Assembly (NCBI RefSeq): GCF_003352005.1
Contig: NZ_CP024848.1
Coordinates: 2,613,001-2,677,000 of the forward strand
From: Oceanobacillus zhaokaii
GTDB taxonomy: Bacteria > Bacillota > Bacilli > Bacillales > Amphibacillaceae
Direction of reading: 5' to 3'
Length of the DNA: 64,000 nucleotides
Shown: positions 18,666 through 27,260 of the stretch, in pieces
How the letters are laid out: the number at the start of each line of letters is the position of its first letter
How positions within the stretch are numbered: the first letter of the stretch is position 1
The notes under the pieces: generated by a model
Seen by the model: the letters and a program-made list of their open reading frames with translations, nothing else
Told to the model about the DNA's origin: nothing
The model's database searches: none
Made by a program: the position numbers and the translations under genes

Positions 18666-19724
18666 TTAATCTTCCAATGGATTCAAGCTTTCATTACCAG
18701 TTAATCCAGCAATCATCGTTACGAGTAATTCAATTTCTTCATCAATATCCTGCAGGCTAGCTGTTTCGACTGGTGAATGCATGTAGCGCAATGGCAATGA
18801 TACTAACGATACTGGGACACCTTTACCTGTTAATCGCATCTTATCTGCGTCTGTTCCCGTCATTCTTGGTGTCAATTCATATTGAACATGCATGTTGAGA
18901 TCCTTTGCTGCCTTCTCCAATAATTTATTGATTTTAATATTGATCGGAGCTCCTTTTGCAAGCACTGGACCTTTTTCTAAGCGAATGTCCCCATGCTTAT
19001 TTTTATTTACACCAGGATAGTCTGTAGCAAAGGTTACATCACATGCAATTGCCATCGTCGGCTCTATTCCTGCCGCAGCAAAATAAGCACCGCCCATATT
19101 TGTTTCTTCATTTACCGTGCTTACTGCATAAACACCAACCTTCACATCTTTTTCTGACAAGCGTCTTAACACTTCAGCTACAATAAATGATCCTGTTCGG
19201 TTATCCAAGCCACGGCCAGCTATGTAGCGATCCATTAAAATTTCTGGTTCTGTTTTATAAACACATAAGTCGCCGATTTGCACATATTTTTCTGCTTCTT
19301 CTTTTGTCCTGAATCCACAGTCAATGAATAAGTCCGATAAGTCAAAATCATTCTTCAGTCCGCCATGATGCTGTGCATTAACACCTGTTACACCAGTAAC
19401 AGTACCGCCTGCACCAAGAACTGTAACTCGCATACCAACAGCAGCTTTCGGATTAATTCCACCCATTTTATCGAAATGTAAGTATCCTTCATCATCAATC
19501 CGGTTAACTACAAGCGCAATTTCATCGGCATGCCCTGCTAATAATACTTTAAAAGGTGCATCAGGATTCAGAACACCGATTGCATTCCCCGCATTGTCTG
19601 TGCGAATTTCATCGGCAAATTCCTTTACATAATTTATCCACTTTTTTTGAATCTCCATTTCCATACTTGATGGTGATGGAGTGTTTAATAGCTCCAGTAA
19701 AAAATCTTGATTAGCTTTAGTCAT
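18666..19724 (-). CDS. M42-family metal-dependent aminopeptidase
   Basis: This is a 352-residue cytosolic dinuclear-metal aminopeptidase of the glutamyl-aminopeptidase/TET type. Metal-binding and catalytic motifs are LLAGHADEIALV, GRGLDNRTGS, VSTVNEETNMGGA, AIACDVTFATD and the final RYMHSPVETAS. The ATG at 19724 was chosen because AAGGAGG lies upstream; the longer frame starts inside that ribosome binding site. It is a single gene, divergent from the thioredoxin-like gene. Family members trim peptides released by larger proteases; substrate preference cannot be read from sequence. Confidence 0.92.
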   Translation of the reverse strand: MTKANQDFLLELLNTPSPSSMEMEIQKKWINYVKEFADEIRTDNAGNAIGVLNPDAPFKVLLAGHADEIALVVNRIDDEGYLHFDKMGGINPKAAVGMRVTVLGAGGTVTGVTGVNAQHHGGLKNDFDLSDLFIDCGFRTKEEAEKYVQIGDLCVYKTEPEILMDRYIAGRGLDNRTGSFIVAEVLRRLSEKDVKVGVYAVSTVNEETNMGGAYFAAAGIEPTMAIACDVTFATDYPGVNKNKHGDIRLEKGPVLAKGAPINIKINKLLEKAAKDLNMHVQYELTPRMTGTDADKMRLTGKGVPVSLVSLPLRYMHSPVETASLQDIDEEIELLVTMIAGLTGNESLNPLED

Positions 19725-19857
19725 CACAAATTCCTCCTTCATACATCTAACACTTTCTATATCATAGCAAAAAATTAATTTGAGAGCACTTTTATTTACG
19801 CTGGCACAATTAATCGGTAAACTTTCATTATCTTGTATAATAAAGGAGAATGAATCA

Positions 19858-20409
19858 ATGAAATTAAACGAATGGTTTGAAAAAGGAATAACTCCAAGTG
19901 ATTATATTGGCTCAATGGAAGTAAACCAAGCAGATTTAAAACATGTTTACGATAATTTTACATTACCAAATGATGAGGATTTCTTCAAAAACACGAAAGA
20001 AAGAAACCTCCGTGCAATTGTTCTCACAGAAGATTGGTGTGGGGACGCAATGTTAAATACACCTATTTTACTAAAAATCGCTGAAGCATCGGATATAGAA
20101 GTCAGAATGCTCCATCGCGATCAAAATCTTGAGTTAATGGATCAATACTTAACCAATGGCAGAGCGCGCTCAATTCCTATTTTTATCTTTATCGATGAAA
20201 ATGGCAAAGAAGTCGCGAAATGGGGACCACGTGCAGAGAAGATTCAGGCATATGTTGATGAATCCCAAAGTAAACTGCCAAGTAAAGAAACACCAGAATA
20301 TGAAGAGAAGGCAAAAGAAATGTATGCAGCGTTCAAAAAATCTTACCGTAATAATACAACTTTTTGGGATGATGTTTATGACAGCATAAAAGCAGTACTA
20401 CAAGACTAA
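19858..20409 (+). CDS. Thioredoxin-family protein
   Basis: This 183-residue cytoplasmic protein has a thioredoxin-like core: TEDWCGDAMLNTPILLKIAE, with a single active-site-like Cys where CxxC would be (WCGD), then RSIPIFIFIDENGKEVAKWGPR containing the cis-proline. With WCGDA in place of WCxxC it cannot form the usual intramolecular disulfide, so it may be a monothiol or non-redox member. The ATG at 19858 follows AAAGGAG at 9 nt; an upstream extension has no ribosome binding site and is of non-coding character. Confidence 0.85.
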   Translation: MKLNEWFEKGITPSDYIGSMEVNQADLKHVYDNFTLPNDEDFFKNTKERNLRAIVLTEDWCGDAMLNTPILLKIAEASDIEVRMLHRDQNLELMDQYLTNGRARSIPIFIFIDENGKEVAKWGPRAEKIQAYVDESQSKLPSKETPEYEEKAKEMYAAFKKSYRNNTTFWDDVYDSIKAVLQD

Positions 20410-20415
20410 TCAGCA

Positions 20416-20454
20416 GCGACAAACAGTTTGGAAGTCATTTAATCTGTTTGTCGC
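20416..20454 (+). terminator. Terminator of the thioredoxin-like gene
   Basis: An 11-bp stem, GCGACAAACAG/CTGTTTGTCGC, followed by TTTACTT. Confidence 0.8.
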
Positions 20455-20556
20455 TTTACTTCTTCTGCATTTTCAATGCAATTACAAAGTATAATCAATC
20501 CCTTATTCTGTCGATACTACTAAGTAAATTGTATCAATCGGGAATGAGGTGAACCT

Positions 20557-21555
20557 ATGATAATAAAACAGTTTAAACTAATATACTTCCGGATTCCTAT
20601 CATCATAAAACTATTAATAACCATTGTTTTTCTTATGTGCTTCTTTGGCACTGTAATTCACTTCATTGAACCGACGCAATTTCCTACCATTTTCGAAGGG
20701 ATATGGTGGGCTTTTGTTACAGCAGCTACAGTTGGTTTCGGTGACTATGTACCTCTAACGACAAGTGGCAAGTTAATCGGCATTCTGTTAATCCTGACAG
20801 GTGGTGGGTTAATCGGATTTTATGTTTCCTCCATTGCGAGTGGGACAATAAAACGAGAACAAGATATCGAGCATGGTAGGTTAGCCTTCAAAGGCACAGG
20901 ACATCTCATCCTTGTCGGTTGGAATGAAAGGACAAGACAATTAATCAAAATAGTTTTAGAAAAAAATCCAAATGAAAAAATCGTGCTTATTGACAGGACA
21001 TTACGTCATATCTCATTCAGCGAGTATCCAATTCATTTTATCAATGGAGATGCTACAGAGGATGCAATACTCACTAAAGCGAATATTCGACAGGCAGAAC
21101 GAGTCCTCCTCACCGCCGATCTCATTAAAAACGAGAGACAGGCGGATACATATACAATCCTTGCAACCGTTGCGATTCGAGGAAATAATGAAAACATACC
21201 AATCATTGCAGAAATCTTATCGAAATCCCAAATAGAGAACGCGTTACGTGCAGGTGCAACGACGATTATCCGTTCAAATGATTTCATGAGTGCATTATTT
21301 TATCATGAACTTACACATTCATTAGCGGTTACACCTTTTGAAGATATTTTACATATTCTTAGCAAGCAACAATTTTCACATTTCCCCGTTGCACCGGAGT
21401 TCGTGGATAAGCAATTTGCAGAGGTTTCCCATCACCTAATAAAAGGAGATCACTTGTTAATTGGAATTATTCGTGAGAAAAAATACAATATTCATCCGCC
21501 TCCTGATTTACTATTAGAGCATGGAGATATACTTGTAACGCTCGTACGTTTGTAG
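20557..21555 (+). CDS. yugO: Two-helix potassium channel with TrkA-N domain, YugO-type
   Basis: This 332-residue ion channel has an N-terminal helix, a pore loop with selectivity filter ATVGFGDYVP, and a second helix. An RCK/TrkA-N Rossmann domain follows (LILVGWNERTR, HFINGDATEDA, ILTKANIRQAERVLL) and the end resembles TrkA-C. In B. subtilis YugO is the K+ channel behind electrical signalling in biofilms and is preceded by the small gene mstX. No mstX-like ORF is visible in the 100 nt upstream here. Its yugI and pgi neighbours match the B. subtilis yug region. Confidence 0.9.
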   Translation: MIIKQFKLIYFRIPIIIKLLITIVFLMCFFGTVIHFIEPTQFPTIFEGIWWAFVTAATVGFGDYVPLTTSGKLIGILLILTGGGLIGFYVSSIASGTIKREQDIEHGRLAFKGTGHLILVGWNERTRQLIKIVLEKNPNEKIVLIDRTLRHISFSEYPIHFINGDATEDAILTKANIRQAERVLLTADLIKNERQADTYTILATVAIRGNNENIPIIAEILSKSQIENALRAGATTIIRSNDFMSALFYHELTHSLAVTPFEDILHILSKQQFSHFPVAPEFVDKQFAEVSHHLIKGDHLLIGIIREKKYNIHPPPDLLLEHGDILVTLVRL

Positions 21556-21656
21556 TTCATTACCATTTCCCTAAAATTGTTTTGCTAGAATCAATCCTTT
21601 GTGATAAAATAATATATTGTGTAAAAAGAATCGATTATATATAGGAGTTGTTCAGC

Positions 21657-22037
21657 ATGACTAACAAATTTGAAGCTGGTCAAATTATTGATGGAAAAGT
21701 AACTGGCATACAACCATATGGCGCATTTGTTGCTTTAGATGAAGAAACACAAGGTTTGGTTCATATTTCAGAAGTAACTCATGGTTTTGTTAAAGATATT
21801 AACGACCATCTAACAGTTGGCGATGAAGTAAAAGTGAAGGTTTTAAACGTAGATGAAGAAAAAAATAAAGTTTCCTTATCTATCCGTGCTACAGAAGAAG
21901 CACCTGCAAAACCTGCTCAAACAAAGAAAGCTCAACCTGTTAAACAAGTACAACAAGATAACGACAATGCTGGTTTCAATACGTTGAAGGACAAGCTTGA
22001 AGAATGGATCGAGCAATCAAGCTCATTCAAAAAATAA
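21657..22037 (+). CDS. yugI: S1-domain RNA-binding protein, general stress protein 13 type (YugI)
   Basis: This 126-residue protein has one S1 domain (about residues 5-75: GQIIDGKVTGIQPYGAFVAL, then GLVHISEV and VKVLNVDEEKNKVSLSIR). A low-complexity Ala/Lys/Gln linker and a short acidic tail (TLKDKLEEWIEQSSSFKK) follow. This is the GSP13 layout; family members bind RNA and associate with ribosomes. ATG 21657 has AGGAG nine bases upstream. A copy of the interspersed repeat begins right after the stop. Confidence 0.93.
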   Translation: MTNKFEAGQIIDGKVTGIQPYGAFVALDEETQGLVHISEVTHGFVKDINDHLTVGDEVKVKVLNVDEEKNKVSLSIRATEEAPAKPAQTKKAQPVKQVQQDNDNAGFNTLKDKLEEWIEQSSSFKK

Positions 22038-22128
22038 TTAGAAAACTTAGTTGTCACCAGGCCTTTCGGTGACAGCCAAAGCCCGCACTTATGTAGTAAG
22101 AAATATTTTATACTTTCTTAGCTACCAA
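22038..22128. repeat. Interspersed two-hairpin repeat, copy 3
   Basis: Stem 1 is TTGTCACC...GGTGACA around AGGCCTTTC. Stem 2 is GTAGTAAGAAA...TTTCTTAGCTAC. The copy opens with TTAGAAAACT directly after the yugI stop codon. Confidence 0.75.
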
Positions 22129-22132
22129 ATAG

Positions 22133-22180
22133 AGCATCATCAAGTGAAAGCATCGCTTTACATCTTGATGATGCTTTTTC
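22133..22180 (+). terminator. Terminator after yugI
   Basis: A 12-bp stem, AGCATCATCAAG/CTTGATGATGCT, then TTTTTC and a T-rich tail. Confidence 0.85.
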
Positions 22181-22306
22181 TTTTTTTATCCAATTTTCCC
22201 TCTTTTCCCTGAACTTTGTCATTTCATAATTCTTGTTCTTGATTTAATGGCAGCAATTCGTTAAAGTTAGATTATAAATTCATAATGCACTATAGGAGGA
22301 ATATTC

Positions 22307-23653
22307 ATGACACACGTTTCATTTAAGTATGATAAGGCATTGAAATTTTTTAATGAACAAGAAATCGCGAATTTAAGTGATTATGTTCAAACAGCACATA
22401 ACCAATTACATAATAAAACTGGGGCTGGCAGTGACTTCCTAGGTTGGATTGACCTTCCTGAAAACTATGATAAAGAAGAATACGCTCGTATTAAAGCAAG
22501 CGCAGAAAAAATCCAAAATGATTCCGACATTTTACTTGTAATCGGTATTGGCGGTTCGTATCTAGGTGCTCGTGCAGCGCTTGAAATGCTAAACCATTCA
22601 TTCCAAAACTTACTTTCTAAAGAAGAAAGAAAAGCACCGCAAATTATCTTTGTTGGTCATCATTTAAGTTCTACTTATATTAGTGAATTATTTGATGTGT
22701 TGAAGGACAAAGACTTCTCTATTAACGTTATTTCGAAGAGTGGAACAACAACAGAACCAGCAGTTGCATTCCGTATTTTTAAGAAATATTTAGAAGAAAA
22801 ATATGGTGTGGAAGAAGCGAAAAATCGCATATACGCAACAACAGATAAAGCAAAAGGTGCGCTTAAAACTTCTGCAGATAAAGCTGGTTATGAAACATTT
22901 GTTATTCCGGATGATGTTGGTGGTCGTTATTCAGTATTAACAGCTGTTGGGTTATTACCTATCGCAGTAAGTGGCATTGCAATTGACGATATCATGCAAG
23001 GTGCAAGAGACGCGATGAATGATTTTGCAGAGCCTAGCTTAGAAAAAAACCCTGCATACCAATATGCAGCAGTTCGCAATGTTTTATACAGCAAAGGAAA
23101 AGTTACAGAGCTATTAATTAATTACGAGCCAAGCCTTCAATATTTCTCTGAATGGTGGAAACAATTGTTTGGCGAAAGTGAAGGAAAAGATCAAAAAGGT
23201 ATCTACCCTTCTTCCGCTAACTTTACAACAGACTTACATTCATTAGGTCAATATATTCAAGAAGGTCGCAGAAATATCTTCGAAACTGTTCTGCATGTAA
23301 ACAGCTCTAAAAAGGAATTAACATTAGAAGCAGAAGAAAATAATTCAGATGGTCTTAATTACTTAGCTGGTAAAACGATCCATGAAATTAATGATAAAGC
23401 ATTCCAAGGAACAATGCTGGCACATACAGATGGAGACGTTCCAAACCTTATCGTAGAAGTTCCTGCACTTGATGCCTATACATTCGGCTACCTCGTTTAC
23501 TTCTTCGAAAAAGCATGTGCAATCAGCGGCTACTTACTTGGTGTGAATCCATTTGACCAGCCAGGTGTTGAAGCATACAAGAAAAATATGTTTGCACTGC
23601 TTGGTAAACCAGGATTTGAAAATGAAAAAGAAGAACTAGAAAAACGTTTATAA
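22307..23653 (+). CDS. pgi: Glucose-6-phosphate isomerase
   Basis: Pgi interconverts glucose-6-phosphate and fructose-6-phosphate. The 448 residues are the usual length for Bacillus-type Pgi. Visible motifs: the sugar-phosphate loop [16 protein letters not shown], the signature [14 protein letters not shown], the catalytic glutamate/His region ([23 protein letters not shown]) and the C-terminal Lys region [25 protein letters not shown] precedes the ATG. It is monocistronic, with its own terminator. Confidence 0.97.
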   Translation: MTHVSFKYDKALKFFNEQEIANLSDYVQTAHNQLHNKTGAGSDFLGWIDLPENYDKEEYARIKASAEKIQNDSDILLVIGIGGSYLGARAALEMLNHSFQNLLSKEERKAPQIIFVGHHLSSTYISELFDVLKDKDFSINVISKSGTTTEPAVAFRIFKKYLEEKYGVEEAKNRIYATTDKAKGALKTSADKAGYETFVIPDDVGGRYSVLTAVGLLPIAVSGIAIDDIMQGARDAMNDFAEPSLEKNPAYQYAAVRNVLYSKGKVTELLINYEPSLQYFSEWWKQLFGESEGKDQKGIYPSSANFTTDLHSLGQYIQEGRRNIFETVLHVNSSKKELTLEAEENNSDGLNYLAGKTIHEINDKAFQGTMLAHTDGDVPNLIVEVPALDAYTFGYLVYFFEKACAISGYLLGVNPFDQPGVEAYKKNMFALLGKPGFENEKEELEKRL

Positions 23654-23665
23654 TTTTTTCAAACG

Positions 23666-23705
23666 AAGCCCCTTGTTTTAATTACAAGGAGCTTTTCTTT
23701 TTTGA
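23666..23705 (+). terminator. Terminator of pgi
   Basis: AAGCCCCTTGT and ACAAGGAGCTT pair with one mismatch, then TTCTTTTTT. Confidence 0.8.
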
Positions 23706-23778
23706 GATAACCTATCACAAAACACCCTGATCCATAACAAATCTATTTTCTAGGAAGGGTTACCCATATAACCGTCCC

Positions 23779-23806
23779 TTGACAAACTTCTTTAAAAAAA
23801 TATTAT
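23779..23806 (+). promoter_or_regulatory. Promoter of a candidate small RNA
   Basis: TTGACA (23779-23784), a 16-nt spacer and TATTAT (23801-23806). No ORF follows; an intrinsic terminator lies about 70-95 nt downstream. Confidence 0.6.
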
Positions 23807-23812
23807 TTTATA

Positions 23813-23905
23813 TGTTTAAATTCCATTGAAGTGGGAATAACTATCAATGTAAGACTTTCTCGTATTCCCCCTGTAAGCAAAGCGATTCTCGCTTTGCTTT
23901 TTTTT
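23813..23905 (+). ncRNA. Candidate trans-acting small RNA, about 93 nt
   Basis: The stretch sits between the pgi terminator and the patB promoter. It has its own promoter-like sequence and ends in a perfect terminator (AAGCAAAGCGA/TCGCTTTGCTT, TTC loop, eight T). GGGAATA near 23833 can pair with TATTCCC near 23863. The CCCCC run next to it (TATTCCCCCTG) resembles the C-rich seed regions of Gram-positive small RNAs that bind Shine-Dalgarno sequences. There is no start codon with a ribosome binding site inside. It is a prediction from layout; I know no named RNA at this location. Confidence 0.5.
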
Positions 23906-23925
23906 ACTTTATATTAGCCGGCATT

Positions 23926-23934
23926 TGCTATAAT
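23926..23934 (+). promoter_or_regulatory. Extended -10 promoter element of patB
   Basis: TG-C-TATAAT lies about 100 nt upstream of patB, after the small-RNA terminator. The -35 is poor, which an extended -10 can compensate for. Confidence 0.5.
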
Positions 23935-24037
23935 AGAATGAAGGAACGTAAAATTAGTCAAGTATACATGCTAGACGATTACCCTTGAAGCAAGGTTCTT
24001 GGCTTCTTTCTACATAGTAACCCTTAGGAGGATTTTG

Positions 24038-25210
24038 ATGAGTATTTTTGATGAAGTACATGATAGAAGAAAAACAAGATCGGTGAAATGGGACATGCTG
24101 CAGCCTATTTTTCAATCGGAGGATGTTATCCCAATGTGGGTAGCTGATATGGACTTCAAAGCTCCTGATGCAGTAAATAATGCGCTTGTAAAACGAGCCG
24201 AGCACGGCATATATGGATATACAATCATCGACAATGATGTTACAGATTCGATAGTAAATTGGCAGAAAAACCAACATGGATGGGAAATTAATTCAGAATG
24301 GCTCTCATTTAGTCCTGGAGTTGTTACAAGCTTACATATGGCGATCCAAGCATTCACCGAGCCCAATGACATGGTGTTAATCCAAACTCCTGTTTACCCC
24401 CCTTTCTATAATGTAATTAAGGCACATGACAGGGAAATTATCAAAAGCCCACTTCTTTATCAGGATAATTATTATACGATTGATTTTGTCGACTTCGAAG
24501 AGAAATTAAAATCTGGTGTAAAGGCATTTATTCTTTGCTCGCCACATAATCCAGTCGGTCGTGTATGGACGGAAAATGAGCTAAAGGAAATGGCCAGATT
24601 ATGCTTGAAATATGATGTTCTCATTATTTCTGATGAGATCCATGCAGATCTTGTATTTCTAAGTAAACATCATATTCCAATCGCTTCACTATCTGAGGAA
24701 ATTGCAGACAGAACAATTACATGTATGGCACCTTCGAAAACATTTAATCTAGCTGGATTAGAGGCATCTTACACAATTGTTACTAATGAACAAATGCGGA
24801 ATAAATTAAAAGCGCAATTTTCGAAGCAAGGATATTCCAATTCACTCAATACAATGGCTAACACTGCCATAGAAGCAGCCTATAATCATGGAAAAGCTTG
24901 GCTTGATGAATTAGTGAGCGTTCTAAACAATCATCAACAATATGTAACAGAAATGTTCCGTCAGCATACACCGGAGATTAAAGTTACCCAAGGTGAAGGA
25001 ACCTATCTATTATGGATTGATTGTAGTGCTCTTGGCATGAGCAGCAAAGAATTGAAACAATTTTTCATTGAAAAGGCAAAAGTAGGACTCAATGCTGGGG
25101 TTGATTATGGTGATGAAGCAGATCAGTTTATGCGTATGAATATTGCCTGCCCGAAAGCAACCCTAGTAGATGGTGTGAATCAAATTATTGAAGCAGTTCA
25201 GAAGCGATAA
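24038..25210 (+). CDS. patB: PLP-dependent C-S lyase (cystathionine beta-lyase, MalY/PatB family)
   Basis: This is a 390-residue fold-type I aminotransferase-like enzyme that cleaves C-S bonds in cystathionine, cysteine and related thioethers. The PLP-binding lysine lies in TCMAPSKTFNLAGLE, with the family signature SPHNPVGRVW and ISDEIHADL. The N-terminus (DRRKTRSVKWD, then PMWVADMDF) is typical of MalY/PatB. ATG 24038 has TAGGAGG upstream; a longer frame lacks one. In B. subtilis patB lies next to kinB-kapB; here kapB follows two genes later and kinB is absent. Confidence 0.93.
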   Translation: MSIFDEVHDRRKTRSVKWDMLQPIFQSEDVIPMWVADMDFKAPDAVNNALVKRAEHGIYGYTIIDNDVTDSIVNWQKNQHGWEINSEWLSFSPGVVTSLHMAIQAFTEPNDMVLIQTPVYPPFYNVIKAHDREIIKSPLLYQDNYYTIDFVDFEEKLKSGVKAFILCSPHNPVGRVWTENELKEMARLCLKYDVLIISDEIHADLVFLSKHHIPIASLSEEIADRTITCMAPSKTFNLAGLEASYTIVTNEQMRNKLKAQFSKQGYSNSLNTMANTAIEAAYNHGKAWLDELVSVLNNHQQYVTEMFRQHTPEIKVTQGEGTYLLWIDCSALGMSSKELKQFFIEKAKVGLNAGVDYGDEADQFMRMNIACPKATLVDGVNQIIEAVQKR

Positions 25211-25225
25211 TTCCGAAGAATCATT

Positions 25226-25313
25226 GTTAGAAAACTAAGGTTTGACCAAGTCTTACGGTGACAGCCTTAGTTGTACTTATAAGAAAAATCCTTATGCTTT
25301 CTTAACTATCAAA
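25226..25313. repeat. Interspersed two-hairpin repeat, copy 4
   Basis: GTTAGAAAACTAAGG opens it and CCTTAGTT closes stem 1, with GGTGACAG retained on the right arm. The stem 2 region is AAGAAAAATCC...GCTTTCTTAACT. It lies directly after patB. Confidence 0.7.
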
Positions 25314-25314
25314 A

Positions 25315-25348
25315 ACAGCCATGTAAAGCTATACATGGCTGTTTTTTA
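25315..25348. terminator. Bidirectional terminator between patB and the SOD-like gene
   Basis: An 11-bp stem, ACAGCCATGTA/TACATGGCTGT, with a T run on the plus side, between convergent genes. Its right end overlaps the last codon of the minus-strand gene. Confidence 0.8.
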
Positions 25349-25918
25349 TTCTGCTTGTTTTTCATTGTTCTCCGTTGGGTCGGAGGGCGATCCCTCTGTA
25401 TCCGTCTTCGATCCTGCGGTAATTTCCCCACAAATGATGCGTGTACCGGAATCTCCGCTAGGTTGGCTCACTCCATCATCTTGTCCCTCAGTCACGATAA
25501 GCGAGGTTCCTTCACCGCTAAGAATCGATTTATTCCCTTCCTTCATTGTTGCTCCCGCAAGCATCAATTCGATATCAACAGCCCCAGCTCCGTCTGCTTC
25601 TACATTAGGCAAATCACCTAAGTGGGGACCATCGGGATGCATTAATCCGTGCTCCTTCCCTTCTGGGTTAAGATGATTCCCAGCACTACTAAAATCAGGT
25701 CCATCACATTTTGGAAACTCGTGGACATGAATCCCATGAAATCCCGGTTCAAGACCCTCCAATTTTAATTTGATCTTTATTCCATCAGGCTGTTCATTTA
25801 ATGTCGCAGTCCCTACCATATCAGCTGACGCATTAAACATTTCTACCTCTTTTATAGATGGACTGTTCGCTTGGCAAGCTACTAAAAAGATAAAACAACA
25901 AAAGCATATGAAACGCAT
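25346..25918 (-). CDS. Cu/Zn superoxide dismutase-like lipoprotein lacking one copper ligand
   Basis: This 190-residue exported lipoprotein has a lipobox FLVAC (Cys15). The SOD beta-barrel retains His64 and His66 (GIHVHEF), bridging His82 (AGNHLNP), His90, His99 and Asp102 (PHLGD), the disulfide cysteines and the TRIICGEI strand. The fourth copper ligand, His in a canonical VHxxxDD stretch, is Thr143 here (SLIVTEGQDDG). From memory, B. subtilis YojM also lacks copper ligands and is nearly inactive. The fold assignment is firm; enzymatic dismutation is doubtful. The acidic C-terminal tail looks unstructured. Confidence 0.9.
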   Translation of the reverse strand: MRFICFCCFIFLVACQANSPSIKEVEMFNASADMVGTATLNEQPDGIKIKLKLEGLEPGFHGIHVHEFPKCDGPDFSSAGNHLNPEGKEHGLMHPDGPHLGDLPNVEADGAGAVDIELMLAGATMKEGNKSILSGEGTSLIVTEGQDDGVSQPSGDSGTRIICGEITAGSKTDTEGSPSDPTENNEKQAE

Positions 25919-26026
25919 CTGGCATACTCCTTCATCGCGTTTTCACTTAGTATTAACAGATGCGTGTCAGCTATACCTAAATGCTTCTATTCTCCATATT
26001 TGTCACTTCTAACGATCATAATCCGC

Positions 26027-26218
26027 TTACTTTGATTCGACAGATTCACTCGCATCATGAATACTGTTCTCATACTTTTCATTAAATGCTTGTTCATCTT
26101 TCTTTGATTTCTTATAAAATAAATACATTGTGACTGCAGCCATGGCCATAAAAATGATTAATGTTATTGCTGCAGGTAAATATGCTGTTTTATCCTCTGG
26201 AAAATAAAGAAATGGCAT
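26027..26218 (-). CDS. Small single-pass membrane protein of unknown function
   Basis: This 63-residue protein has one hydrophobic helix (AAITLIIFMAMAAVTMYLFY, about residues 16-35) and a charged cytosolic tail (KKSKKDEQAFNEKYENS). The ATG at 26218 sits behind AAGGA; a GTG three codons earlier is too close to it. No enzymatic motif. It stands alone between the SOD-like gene and kapB on the opposite strand. Confidence 0.65.
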   Translation of the reverse strand: MPFLYFPEDKTAYLPAAITLIIFMAMAAVTMYLFYKKSKKDEQAFNEKYENSIHDASESVESK

Positions 26219-26371
26219 TATCTTCACGTCCTTTTTAAATTTCCTTAAAAATATAAAATGCTTACATTGTAATTATATCAAATTATCAGGTTATACCAAC
26301 AAATGCGGATTAATTATTCGCAAATTTATCATATTTTTGGCACAATGAAATGGTAGATAGGAGGGCTTATT

Positions 26372-26764
26372 ATGGCAATTGTTAGCGTCGGTGATATTGT
26401 AAAAGCACATTATCATTCTGGAACTTATATTGGCGAGGTAAAGGAAGATCGCGGAGCAAATTATTTAATAGAGGTTCTTGCTGTTCATAAACACCCATTA
26501 CAGGGAGATCTTCATAATCCTGGAGAAGTTGAGAATGTATTTTTCCATGAACGGAAGGCATTAGCCCACCATGAGAAGATGAATGTAAAGAAACCTGCTG
26601 TACACCCTTATAACGAGGAAATTCCGAGTTACGGTAAATCATTGAAGAATGCAGTAATTCTGTATAAAGAAAAACTTACTAAAGAAGATTCTGCCTATAA
26701 TACACTTGCATTAGAGAGATTACATGGTCTAGAAGTAAACTACTATGAAAAAATTTATGATTAA
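26372..26764 (+). CDS. kapB: Sporulation phosphorelay-associated protein KapB
   Basis: This 130-residue soluble protein matches KapB, which in B. subtilis is needed for KinB signalling into the Spo0 phosphorelay. It starts MAIVSVGDIVKAHYHSGTYIGEV, has VLAVHKHPLQGDLHNP and ends with a conserved ERLHGLEVNYY segment. AGGAGGG lies upstream. Neither kinB nor kapD is adjacent, unlike B. subtilis, so it probably acts with a kinase encoded elsewhere. A terminator follows, shared with ptsH. Confidence 0.9.
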   Translation: MAIVSVGDIVKAHYHSGTYIGEVKEDRGANYLIEVLAVHKHPLQGDLHNPGEVENVFFHERKALAHHEKMNVKKPAVHPYNEEIPSYGKSLKNAVILYKEKLTKEDSAYNTLALERLHGLEVNYYEKIYD

Positions 26765-26768
26765 AAAG

Positions 26769-26799
26769 AAAAGCTAGAGGGTTTGTCCCTCTAGCTTTT
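26769..26799. terminator. Bidirectional terminator between kapB and ptsH
   Basis: A 13-bp stem, AAAAGCTAGAGGG/CCCTCTAGCTTTT, between convergent genes. Confidence 0.85.
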
Positions 26800-26805
26800 G
26801 AACGA

Positions 26806-27069
26806 TTATTCACCTAAATGTTCTTTGATTACTTCAGCAATACCATTGATTGCTTCTTCTTCGTCAGAACCAGTTGCAGAAATTTCAATTTCTGCGCCTT
26901 TTGGAATTCCAAGTGACATAACACCCATGATAGATTTTAAATTAACAGTTTTATCTTTATATGCTACATTAACTTCTGATTCAAATTGACCTGCTTTATT
27001 AACTAATAATGTTGCTGGTCTTGCATGTACACCTGACTCTGCTGTTATTGTAAATGTTTGTGCTTTCAT
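26806..27069 (-). CDS. ptsH: Phosphocarrier protein HPr
   Basis: This is an 87-residue HPr. His15 (SGVHARPAT), phosphorylated by enzyme I, and Ser46 (LKSIMGVMSLG), phosphorylated by HPr kinase for catabolite control, are both present. The paralog Crh lacks the His, so this is not Crh. The gene stands alone; ptsI is not adjacent, although the two usually form an operon. Either the operon is split here or this is a second HPr. AAGGATG precedes the ATG. Confidence 0.92.
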   Translation of the reverse strand: MKAQTFTITAESGVHARPATLLVNKAGQFESEVNVAYKDKTVNLKSIMGVMSLGIPKGAEIEISATGSDEEEAINGIAEVIKEHLGE

Positions 27070-27260
27070 TAAGATTCATCCTTCCAAAAACTTTTTCCTT
27101 ATTATATATTTTGCTTTACCACTATTAGTATTATACACAATAAAACCAACTTTTGATAGTCTAAACAATATTATTGTTGATATTTGTTTTTCATGTAATC
27201 CTATGATAACTTTATTCTACAAACAATTACTTTTAAATTAAGAAGGAGGATAATGTAACA

